In this document: one piece after another, positions 34,849 to 43,615 of the stretch
How positions within the stretch are numbered: position 1 is the stretch's first letter
Layout: every line of letters starts with the position of its first letter
Source of the DNA: Isoetes taiwanensis
Lineage: Eukaryota; Streptophyta; Lycopodiopsida; Isoetales; Isoetaceae
Length of the DNA stretch: 64,000 nucleotides
Direction: 5' to 3'
Assembly: GCA_021234155.1 (NCBI GenBank)
Contig: JAJEKV010000094.1
Span: 3,578,535 to 3,642,534, forward strand
Notes under the pieces: generated by a model
Told to the model about the DNA's origin: nothing
Databases searched by the model: none
Seen by the model: the letters and a program-made list of their open reading frames with translations, nothing else
Position numbers and translations under genes: made by a program

Positions 34849-35271
34849 TTATGTATATTGGTCAGCTAGCAAATGTTGATACTTTTCAAATAAATAAACT
34901 ATCCCAAGTGCATACTTTTCCAACAATACATATCTTTCCTCTACAATGCTAAACAACTTCCCAGCATAGGAAATAACTCTAACCTGCTTTTTGCCATCCT
35001 TCTGACATAATGCAACACCTATAGCTTCTTTTGTCACTGTAATATATGCTTGAAAGGGCTTTTGAAGGTCTGGTGGCATTAACCCAACCGCTTCTTTCAT
35101 GGCCAACAGCAACTCATTATATGCTTTTGTGCATTCTTCACTCCAAACGACCACAGCCTTACTGCTCTCTCGTCTTCCCAAGTTGCCAACTCTAGTAAGT
35201 TTCACTATTGGAGCAATTAGATGAGAAAAGTTGGGAATATGTATTCTTAGAAAAGAACATGTACCAATCAA
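34849..35271 (-). CDS. RNase H domain that follows the RT (fossil)
   Basis: The frame has the standard Ty3 order: KPFQAYITVTKEAIGVALCQ, then RVISYAGKLFSIVEERYVLL, then EKYALGIVYLFEKY. This is the usual RNase H that degrades the RNA strand of the RNA-DNA hybrid. It directly follows the reverse transcriptase. Confidence 0.88.
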   Translation of the reverse strand: MIGTCSFLRIHIPNFSHLIAPIVKLTRVGNLGRRESSKAVVVWSEECTKAYNELLLAMKEAVGLMPPDLQKPFQAYITVTKEAIGVALCQKDGKKQVRVISYAGKLFSIVEERYVLLEKYALGIVYLFEKYQHLLADQYT

Positions 35272-35274
35272 CCT

Positions 35275-36144
35275 TCATACTTCCTTTACTGTTTGCGGGG
35301 TAGGCAGTCGAGATATGATCTCAATTTTCTCTTCTGCTATGTGCAACCCATGATTATTGATTCTATGACCCAGCAATACACCTTCTCTTACCATGAAATT
35401 ACATTTTAAAGGGTTTAAACAAATTCTGGACGCCCTGCTCAACTCAAATACTTCCTGCAATTCTTTAATATGTAGCCTCCTTTCATTAGCCAAACATAAA
35501 TCATCCAGGAATATGCCAAGTTCTTTCCCTAACATTTGTTCATAGGCCACCACCATTGCGCGTTGAAAGGTAGCAGGGGCATTCATTAATCCGAATGGCA
35601 TGACATTCATGGCATACACCCCCCATGGGGTTACAAATGCTGTTTTTGCCTTATCTTCCGCAGCAACCTGTATCTGGTTAAATCCGCTGAATCCATCCAT
35701 GAATGAGAACACTTCTTGGCCTGCTGCAGCATATAGGATTTCATCCTGGAATGGAAGAGGAAAGGGATCTCGTAGGGTAGCTTTATTTAAATCTGAGTAA
35801 TCCACGCACACCCTGATATTGCCATTTTTCTTCTTCAATGGAACTATCGCAGATACCCAAGATGGATTCTCGATGGAAAATATAAATCCAACCTCACAAA
35901 GTTTACATATTTCATCCTTGACGAGTTGCACCAGCAAGGGATTTATTCTTCTTAACTTATGTTGAACAGGTTTTGCATCTTCCTTTAATCTGATATGGAA
36001 CTCTGCTACACCAGGAGATACCCCTTTAAGCTCCTTGTACTCCCAAGCGAAACACTCATCATAGGATTGAAACAACTTCTGCAATTCCTCTGCTTCTTGG
36101 TCACTCACGTCATCTCCTACAAATAATGACCTTGGAAACTCCAT
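35275..36144 (-). CDS. Reverse transcriptase of the Ty3 element (fossil)
   Basis: A 289-residue frame with the expected blocks in order: NGNIRVCVDYSDLNKAT, FMDGFSGFNQI, FVTPWGVYAMNVMPFGLMNA and the catalytic GIFLDDLCL, followed by LLGHRINNHGL and a thumb segment. All blocks of the Ty3/gypsy RT are recognisable. Confidence 0.92.
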   Translation of the reverse strand: MEFPRSLFVGDDVSDQEAEELQKLFQSYDECFAWEYKELKGVSPGVAEFHIRLKEDAKPVQHKLRRINPLLVQLVKDEICKLCEVGFIFSIENPSWVSAIVPLKKKNGNIRVCVDYSDLNKATLRDPFPLPFQDEILYAAAGQEVFSFMDGFSGFNQIQVAAEDKAKTAFVTPWGVYAMNVMPFGLMNAPATFQRAMVVAYEQMLGKELGIFLDDLCLANERRLHIKELQEVFELSRASRICLNPLKCNFMVREGVLLGHRINNHGLHIAEEKIEIISRLPTPQTVKEV

Positions 36145-36371
36145 TTTTTAAAATATTGATCTCCTTTTTAATGCCCCGACATTCTGTGGAGATTGAAAAA
36201 ATTTCACAAAAGTCTTGTGTGATATCAGAACTTTCTTCTTCAAGCAAACATCCTTCTGCCAGAGCTGCCATAATAGCCTGCTTACATAATGCATCAGCCT
36301 CCTCATTTTTTTTTCGTGGAATATGGTTCACCTCAACATAGTTAAATAATTTCAATACTTGTATCACTTGC

Positions 36372-36842
36372 TCATAAATAGGTTCTAACTGATAGCTTTT
36401 GACATACTAGCTCGGAGTCCCCGTATACTTGCAGCCTGTTCAGTCCAAGTTCACGAGCCATATGCAACCCTGTAAGTAATGCAATGTACTCGGACATATT
36501 TTTAGAACAAAGTGATAGTAGTTCTCCTTTCTCTGCCATTGTATCACCTACTTGTGATTTAATCACTATCCCAATAGCTGATACCCCCAATTTTCTTGAA
36601 ACTCCACCGTCAAACCACATAGTAGCATCTATAGATGGTTTGGAATCAATTTGCAAACATATTTGCGCTGATGCTCCCACAACATGGTCATATTCCAAGG
36701 CTGTATCAGTCAACACATAAGACCCAAGGCCTGCAGGCTGCAACACCTCCATGTAATTAATTGCAGGCTCCTGATCCATACCATTTGTCCTTGTGTATAG
36801 GACTGCAGTCATGTGCCCATCTGTGATTGTACGTTTTTGCAT
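36372..36842 (-). CDS. Additional RNase H domain upstream of the RT (fossil)
   Basis: The three acidic positions of an RNase H fold are visible: Asp in MWFDGGVSR, Glu in NMSEYIALLTGLHMA and Asp in VYGDSELVCQKL. The AIGIVI and ELGLNRLQV segments fit the archaeal-like (plant-type) RNase H known as a second domain in Tat-branch elements. Here it lies between the protease and the RT, not after the canonical RNase H. Confidence 0.82.
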   Translation of the reverse strand: MQKRTITDGHMTAVLYTRTNGMDQEPAINYMEVLQPAGLGSYVLTDTALEYDHVVGASAQICLQIDSKPSIDATMWFDGGVSRKLGVSAIGIVIKSQVGDTMAEKGELLSLCSKNMSEYIALLTGLHMARELGLNRLQVYGDSELVCQKLSVRTYL

Positions 36843-36849
36843 CTACAGC

Positions 36850-37200
36850 CTTTAACCATGTTCTTCCCAACAACAAATCATAAGCATTTGAACCTCGTCC
36901 TTCAGGTATCGATATCAACATGTGCTATAACGCCTTCTATAATGAGTCTAACATTTTCTATTAGCCCTAATGGACAAACTGCTTGATAGGGCATTACATT
37001 TACCCCTGACCCTCCATCTACAATCACTTGGGTCAAATCGTGATCTCCAATTTGTGCAACACGTGATCACACCAGGGTCTTCTATTTTCCTTCTTGCACC
37101 AAGAAGGTGTTTGTATGAACTCCTCGAGGTTCGACAAGCCTCGAAATCCTTGTCTATAAGTGGCAGCTTTTCGAATAATGTTAACAAATCAATGGACACC
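36850..37200 (-). CDS. Aspartic protease region of the Ty3 element (fossil)
   Basis: A minus-strand reading near 36999-37025 gives VIVDGGSGVNVMP, the retroviral-type active-site loop in the DGGS form common in plant Ty3 elements. AYDLLLGRTWLKA follows near 36845-36885, the usual C-terminal protease segment. The frame is broken in this region. The enzyme would mature the Gag and Pol proteins. Confidence 0.75.
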
Positions 37201-37377
37201 TTTGTATTTTTAGCAACCGCTCCACTAATATGGCTATGAGTGATAGGCTCTTCCCTATGTGTTGTAGGAGGCTCTGAAACCTCACTCTTTTTTCTACATC
37301 GGAGTTACTTTAATATTTTTAAGTTCATCTGTTTGCATTCTTTCCCCTCGAATCCTTGGTCGCTCAACTCCTGCCCC

Positions 37378-38787
37378 TTAACTTGGTGCCTCAGTCACTT
37401 TGCTAAAAACAGATTCACATTCGTGTTCACTTAACTCAATCAAACATGAGCTTGCTTCTCCAATGACCTTACTCTTGCTAACAGCCCGATTAATTCCTAG
37501 CGAGATATCGTATGGCTTGACATGGCAGAATTGAACATCATGGTCCTGGTTGCAATAGGTACATACTGGGCAGTCTTTACCAAAATGGCCGGATTTGCCA
37601 CACCTTGGGCAAGGCTTCCTGAAACACCTAGCCTCATCATGTCCAACTTTTGAGCAATTTTTGCATACCAACTCTTTTTTATTCACAGCCTCTTTCATGC
37701 TTTTGAGCTCTTCTAACAAAATTTTAAAACCTTCTTGATGTGTAAGGGCCTGCTCCTTCTGGCTTTTCAGCTCCTCCTGGGCTCTTTTCAATTCCTCTTT
37801 TAACTCTGCCAAGCCATTGTCTATGTGGGAGTAACTTTCCTTTTTATCCCCCTTTGATCCTCTAATAGCATAACAATCCAACTCTTTGAGTTCCATCTCA
37901 TATTCCTTGTTTACGGCATACACGGGCTGTATGTTATGCAATTTGGGCTCTTTCCAACCTTCCTTACATAAACTGTTATGATCAGCCATATCTTCCCCGA
38001 CCTCTGCGGCTAAGGCCTTTGCCTTGGTCAAGAGTTGCCCCAAATTTTTGAATTCCCCTCTCCTTCTCATTTTGTTTAGCTTCTGATATATTCTCAGTCT
38101 GCGGACCAGCCCTTGTATGAAGTAGTGGCTCGTTTGATATAAGGGTACATCTACCCCTTTTTCCCTACAGACCTTGCAATATTTTGCAAAGCGCTTCGAC
38201 ATACTTTACTCTTTGGTTAAAATTCAATTTTAAATTTAGGTAACTCCTCTAGCAAGGCATCTGAGTCTATCTCGCCTCCAAATCACCAACTGCTCCCATG
38301 TACAACCTTCATAAGTCATGAAAAATTCATACCAGCCTTGCGCATCTTCTCCCTTCATGCATTTACCAAAAATCTCCACCTTGGTGCCTCTCCTATGCCC
38401 ATACTGTTCATAATAGTCTTCAAACTCAGCTAAGAATGCTGCTGGACTAATGTCTGCGCTATACGATGGTGCTCCAGGTGCCAATGGTGCTAAAATATTC
38501 TCTAAATATTTGGTAGTGACTGCCTGATTAGTCTCTGTTGACTGAGGCACTGGGGCAGCCACTGATGGCCCTCGTTCATGGTTATGCATTTCTGCAGGAG
38601 TTGGTGTATCAAACATAGTGTTTAGCATTTGAGCATAAGGAGTTTGAACTACCTCTGGCACCTGTTCAGTCACCTGGAAAGCTTTGATATGCAAATGGGT
38701 AGTAGAAGGTAACCCTGTCATGTCAACTGTATGTTCAACACGCCGATCGTTCATTCCTTCTCCTTTTGTCTTACTTCTAGTCCACAT
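37378..38787 (-). CDS. Gag of the Ty3 element (fossil)
   Basis: The N-terminal part (38236-38787) contains a capsid-like segment (FGKCMKGEDAQGWYEFFMTY). The C-terminal part (37378-38202) has a Glu/Lys coiled-coil-like stretch and then two zinc knuckles, CKNCSKVGHDEARC and CPRCGKSGHFGKDC. Gag would form the particle and bind the RNA. Confidence 0.88.
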
Positions 38788-38806
38788 TTGTCCTGATGCA
38801 AGGAGG

Positions 38807-38824
38807 ATCTCGGTAGGACCTCCA
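38807..38824 (-). promoter_or_regulatory. Primer-binding site for tRNA-Gln
   Basis: Three bases after the 5' LTR, the minus strand reads TGGAGGTCCTACCGAGAT. From memory of plant tRNA-Gln(UUG), this complements its last 18 bases including CCA. It would prime minus-strand DNA synthesis. Confidence 0.75.
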
Positions 38825-38827
38825 AAA

Positions 38828-40924
38828 TGGTGAACTGTTAATCTAAGAGTTCACCACCCAATGATCTGACCTCCAGGCTGTTATGGCAGCCAGCCAATAT
38901 TCCCCACAGTATGTAATAAGATGCCAAAATGAAGGGATAAAGGATTATCTTGGGAATGCAGGAGGATACGGTCTCTAAGATCAACTCTATCAAATAGGGT
39001 GGAATGATGTAATTTGTAGCAGAATTTTATTTGGATGAGCTTGCCTATATGCAACAGAATGGATTTATAAGCATGAGAATTTGTGAAAGTTTAATGACTG
39101 GATATAGCTTAGACGGATGTAAGACGTGGCAGAATTCTATTTGGATGTGCTTGACTACATGCTACAGAAGGAATTTATAAGCAAGAGAATATGCAAAAGG
39201 GTTAATGCATGGATATAGCAATAGTGCAGAAAAAAATCTGTTGGATAATCCAAATAATCCAAAGAGGTTACATAACTCCAGTTAGCAAGCGGATATAACA
39301 ACACTGAATCCCATTATCTGTTTACAGAAGACAATTATGGCTATTGCAAGGCTATTGACTACTTGAAGTTTATGGACAGATCTAAATATCAGCAAAAACT
39401 ATCTTTAATGACATGAAAGCATCCAAAAAAAGTAGAGTACTAATGCACAGGAACAATTTCTCAATTGAGCAACCATCAAACATTTTGTATTTATGCAATA
39501 AAATGTACAGCAACTTATCTTTCCATAGTGATCAGAGATCAGCTACAATCAATCAAAACTTTGCTTCAGGTTATTTGTTTTCTGCAACTCTCAGTTCCTC
39601 AAGCAATGTAATAGCAATGTAATGTAGGCATTTACTTCCAGCAACGGTTCTTCACAGCATCAAATTCAGCATCAAATTCAGCATCAACTTCGCATTCAAA
39701 TGGCAACTTGGATTTCACCCAGCGCATCCAACAATCTGGCAATCCCTTCTCCTTTATCTTCTTCACCGCCCAAATGTTTCCAATCCGAGCAAGCTCCTGG
39801 TTCCGTGGATTCGGCACCGCATCCTTGTCTTGTGGAATCGGCACCGACAGAAACTTCTATGAATTTGGAGATGCTAATCGTGCACTGCGACATGGCAAGA
39901 CTATGGTGCAAAATGTGACAAAGGGTCGGAAGGCTTTAGGCTTAGGACAAAATAACCTAGGTTTGTGCATCAGGCAGCAATTTGGTATACCATGGTCACG
40001 AAAATGAGTCATTGTTGTATAAGGGTTTGGGTGCCATTTTCAAGAATGGGTAAGGTTAAATGATAGCTATAACATCAGCAAGACTATGGTGCAAACTGTG
40101 ATAAGGGGTCCGAAGGTTTTAGGCATAGGACAAAATGAATCTAGGTCTGTGCATCAGGCAGCCATTTGGTATAACATGGTTATGAATTTGAATCATTGCT
40201 TTATAAGGGTCTGGGTACCATTTTCAAGCATGGTAAAGGTTAAATGATAGCTTTAACATGGCAAATATAACAATGGTTGAATATCATTGTACCCATTGTG
40301 CTTAGATTGCGCAACCTAATCAGAGCTTTTGCTGCAAGCGATCTGTAGCTTACTAGATTATGCTGCCAACACAGAAGGTATAATTCTGGAAGAGACATTA
40401 GCCGTGAATCTTAACAAGACAACCTCTAGTATTGGTACAGCGGCCTGGCAATGGCAAGATGGGATGGCAGTAAACATAACAGGGCAATTCATGGAGTTGA
40501 CACAGTGGCAATGGCAAGATGAGATGGCAGTAAACGTAATAAGGCAATTCATGGAGTTGACACAGGGGCATGACAGAAATGGGCAATATAGGATGACCAC
40601 GAGCTTGGTGGATGATGAAATAAACAAGGTTTACGTTTTCAAAAACAAGCACCATAACTTACCATGTCGTGTGCATTTATTTCAACCCGATATAAGATAC
40701 CCCTTGTGAACGTTGCTGAACCTTGACTTCTTATGGCTGAACAGCTCCAGGCTTTGGCTCTTGCTGCACATATTGCTATGATGGTTGCCCACTAATGCTT
40801 CAACAAAATTCACTTGCAACTGCATCTAAAAACTGGACACTTGATCATACTAAATTTACGCTAGAAAACACCATTGAGACTAAATCTAGCTATGGTTATG
40901 TTGGCTTCAGAATGCGAGCCAACA
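38828..40924 (-). repeat. 5' LTR of the Ty3 element
   Basis: About 2.10 kb, the partner of 31195-33325. It contains the same internal duplications, including two ~60 bp copies at 40448-40566 that read on the plus strand as WQWQDGMAVNITGQFMELTQ-like repeats. It is flanked by the CCATT target duplication at its outer edge. Confidence 0.92.
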
Positions 40925-41582
40925 CCATTACAAGCAAAGGAATAGGGCATAATATCCCTTCATGCAACTATTTTTACCAAAGGGGATGATATTTTATAAG
41001 GAAAGGCACATGCAACTTTATTTATACAAAAAGGACGATTTGGAGACAAAATTGGCGTGAACATGCAAAAAGGGGACGAACTGTTATTGGAAGGAAAGCT
41101 GACAGCGCAAAATAGATAGAGAACAGATTCTTGCCAACGGATCCGGCACTAGGAATCGACGCCTGTTTTTGAATCCGACACCATCAAACCGGCCCTTTGC
41201 TGAAGCCTTCTAGATCCGACCTGCAGGAACGCGAAGAAGACTTGGGATTCAGATTTGAAGGCTCTTGCCTCTCTTATGTAGCCGAAAATTGGAGCCAGCC
41301 TCTAACCTTGTCAGTTTTCCTTGTCAAAGCAGATTAAAGCCTTTATGCTGTTGTAAACCGGAAGATCATGTGCTAAATGGAAGCAAGCCTTGATCTTTCC
41401 TTTCCCTAAATTCCTTGGAATTGCCTTAATCTTTGGATCCGGTTGGGTGGAAACTGGAAGCTCCATAGCTTGGTTGTGGAAGCCAAGTACTTTTGTTCTT
41501 TAGTAGAACTGCTATAAGACCTTTTCTTCAGTTGAGCCCATATAACTGTTGTACTAAGTGGATAACATCAAATCATATCAAG

Positions 41583-41594
41583 TGGTATCAGAGC
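41583..41594 (+). promoter_or_regulatory. Primer-binding site for initiator tRNA-Met
   Basis: TGGTATCAGAGC, the commonest primer site of plant LTR retroelements. It lies two bases after the LTR end at 41580. Confidence 0.9.
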
Positions 41595-41976
41595 GAGCCG
41601 ATCCTCACACCTGATCAATGGCCCAACGCTTCAATGTTACTGAAGCACAATACCAGCAAGCTTTGTCTAATGCCCGGCTAAATTGCATCCCGGTTAAGTA
41701 TTGCATCCTTAGCATTGCCTATGCCTAGCAGCCAGAAGAGTATGACAGGGCAAGTGGAATTGTTTATCTATTCTCAGACGCTTTCTTCCGATATTTATCT
41801 CGCAACCTTAACCACCTCCTTTGCCTAATGGTCCTCCTCCAAGAACTCCTCCACTGCCACCTGCGAGAAAATGGTTAGAGAAAGCGGACATACCGCCTTT
41901 CAAAGGGGAAAGACAAAGCCCTGTCAAGGTTGTCGGTTTTATCGGGCGATTAGGGAAAAGTTTTTAAACGCGTGCA

Positions 41977-42825
41977 ATGGATATGGAAAGACCGCAAGCC
42001 ATGGACACTTACTTAAAAGATCAAGCCCAAGCATGGTGGCAAGGCAGACGAGAATGTGATCCCAGGATCAATAATTGGGAAAGTTTCAAAAGGGCATTTG
42101 AAGCACATTATTTACCTTCTAACTATCACAGTGAGCTACGTAGGGAATGGGATCGTCTGAAACAAGGGGAAACTGAGAGTAGTCAGTCTTACACTTCCAA
42201 ATTCACTCATTTAGCGGCACTAATAAGGAATCTGGATGGGAAGGAGCTTCTGAGAAAATATGTCCGCGGATGTAGGGATGATATCTATGCGAAAATGGGA
42301 ATATTTCACCCTAAAGATTTAGATGAAGCTATAAAACTAGCATCCGCAGTGGAACGAAAAATAGATCCAAAATCTAGGAAATTTAATTTTTGGGATGAAG
42401 ATACTTTAGAACAAGAGGACAAAAAGAGTAGCAAAGAGAAGAATGGAAGTAAGAAATCTTCCAAAAACTTTAAGAAGAGGAAGAATAACGGTAACGGTAA
42501 TGGTTCTGAAAAGAAGCGAGAAGAGGGAAGTCAAGGTAGACCGAGGAAGGAAACCAGGGAACCAAAGGGAGGTTGTTATAGATATGGGGGAAAGCATTAC
42601 CTAAGGGATTGTCCGTTTGGAGAAGGGGGGATCACAAAGGTTGAGACACCTAAACCTCAGAGGGGTGTACAAATGCATGCTATTGAAGGTCCTAAACCGG
42701 AGGATATACCTGAGACCTCTAAAGCTGCTGATGAGCGGAAGAAAGGTGTAAGCTTTCAAGATGAGGAACGGGCAAAGGCTAATGCCAAAGAACGGAGGTG
42801 GCTCCAAATGGGAACTTTGGGGTAA
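41977..42825 (+). CDS. Gag of the gag-only element (fossil)
   Basis: A 282-residue frame of the plant retrotransposon gag family: AQAWWQGRRECDPRINNWES, FEAHYLPSNYHSELRREWDR and QSYTSKFTHLAALIRNL in the expected order. A Lys-rich segment and a zinc-knuckle-like HYLRDC region follow. No protease, RT or integrase is found before the 3' LTR. If expressed, it could only have moved with enzymes from another element. Confidence 0.85.
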   Translation: MDMERPQAMDTYLKDQAQAWWQGRRECDPRINNWESFKRAFEAHYLPSNYHSELRREWDRLKQGETESSQSYTSKFTHLAALIRNLDGKELLRKYVRGCRDDIYAKMGIFHPKDLDEAIKLASAVERKIDPKSRKFNFWDEDTLEQEDKKSSKEKNGSKKSSKNFKKRKNNGNGNGSEKKREEGSQGRPRKETREPKGGCYRYGGKHYLRDCPFGEGGITKVETPKPQRGVQMHAIEGPKPEDIPETSKAADERKKGVSFQDEERAKANAKERRWLQMGTLG

Positions 42826-42988
42826 ACATAGTAAACATTTACATTTCTTAAATGTAAGATTTGAATTGTATGTTGATTTTTTGTGTGGAATGAAAATTAA
42901 ACTATTATGTAAGCATGGTGCATTAGATGTAAATTTTGAAGAATGGTAATTGCAGTTGTAGCAATAGGCCTGACAAAAATTTACATCA

Positions 42989-43093
42989 GTATCGCGGAGA
43001 TACAATGATTGGGTATCGTGAAGATACTATATCCTGGAGATACAATCAAGTAGTACCGCGGAGGTACAAGGATATATCGTACCGCGGAAGTAC
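42989..43093 (+). repeat. Array of five mini-hairpins
   Basis: Five units of a 5-base stem and 5-base loop, starting at 42989, 43013, 43029, 43053 and 43079. Stems are GTATC/GATAC (twice), ATATC/GATAC, GTACC/GGTAC and GTACC/AGTAC. Loops are GCGGA (three times), GTGAA and CTGGA. A paired T-to-C and A-to-G change between the first and fourth units keeps the stem. The same DNA reads as a YRGDT/YREDT peptide repeat in one frame. Confidence 0.75.
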
Positions 43094-43210
43094 GCGGATA
43101 TCCATAACTGTTTCTTAAGTTTGCAGGACTAGGGAACCCTTCGATACAATTTGATTTGGGAGCAATCACCTTGAGAAGGGATGGACCCATCTCAGGTGCA
43201 TTCAAAAGAA

Positions 43211-43615
43211 TGCTAGGGGGAGTGATCCAAATGCAAGGGATTAAGGCAATGGGCATAAGGAAACTAATGGTTATAAGAATTGATAAAAGAGGCAAGAGAT
43301 TATATCATAAGTGACCATTACAAGCAAAGGAATAGGGCAAAATATCCCTTCATGCAACTATTTTTACCAAAGGGGATGATATTTCATAAGGAAAGGCACA
43401 TGCAACTTTATTTATACAAAAAGGCCGATTTGGAGACAAAATTAGCGCGAACATGCAAAAAGGGGACGAACTATTATTGGAAGGAAAGCTGACAGCGCAA
43501 AACAGATAGAGAACAGATTCTTGTCAACGGATTCGGCACTAGCAACCGACGCCTGTTTCTGAATCCGACACCATCAAACCGGCCCTTTGCTGAAGCCTTC
43601 TAGATCCGACCTGCA
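43211..43615 (+). repeat. Truncated 3' LTR of the gag-only element, holding an empty insertion site
   Basis: It matches the split 5' LTR from TGCTAGGGGG for 405 bases and then stops. At about 43312-43316 it carries the sequence AAGTGACCATTACAAGC, where the 5' LTR is interrupted by the 9.7 kb Ty3 element after CCATT. It therefore shows the site before insertion. Confidence 0.9.

Larger units (their letters stand above)
31195..40924 (-). mobile_element. Ty3/gypsy LTR retrotransposon with two RNase H domains
   Basis: A 9.7 kb element with LTRs at 31195-33325 and 38828-40924 and a perfect 5-bp target duplication, CCATT, at 31190-31194 and 40925-40929. Read on the minus strand, the order is 5' LTR, primer site, gag with two CCHC knuckles, protease, RNase H, reverse transcriptase, a second RNase H, integrase, 3' LTR. 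Extra RNase H domains are known from the Tat/Ogre branch of plant Ty3 elements. Structure is complete, but the reading frames have several breaks, so it looks inactive. The LTRs remain very alike, implying a fairly recent insertion; their mismatches may partly be sequence error. Confidence 0.9.
31086..43615 (+). mobile_element. Gag-only LTR retroelement (TR-GAG-like), interrupted by a Ty3 element
   Basis: The 5' LTR is split into 31086-31194 and 40930-41580 by the inserted element, about 760 bases when the two parts are summed. It starts TGCTAGGGGG and ends ATATCA. A primer site TGGTATCAGAGC, complementary to initiator tRNA-Met, lies at 41583-41594. Then come a gag frame (41977-42825) and a short hairpin array. 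A 3' LTR copy at 43211-43615 matches only the first 405 bases. The interior is about 1.6 kb without protease, RT or integrase, as in the non-autonomous TR-GAG elements of plants. It is incomplete at its 3' end. It must be older than the element nested in it. Confidence 0.8.
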
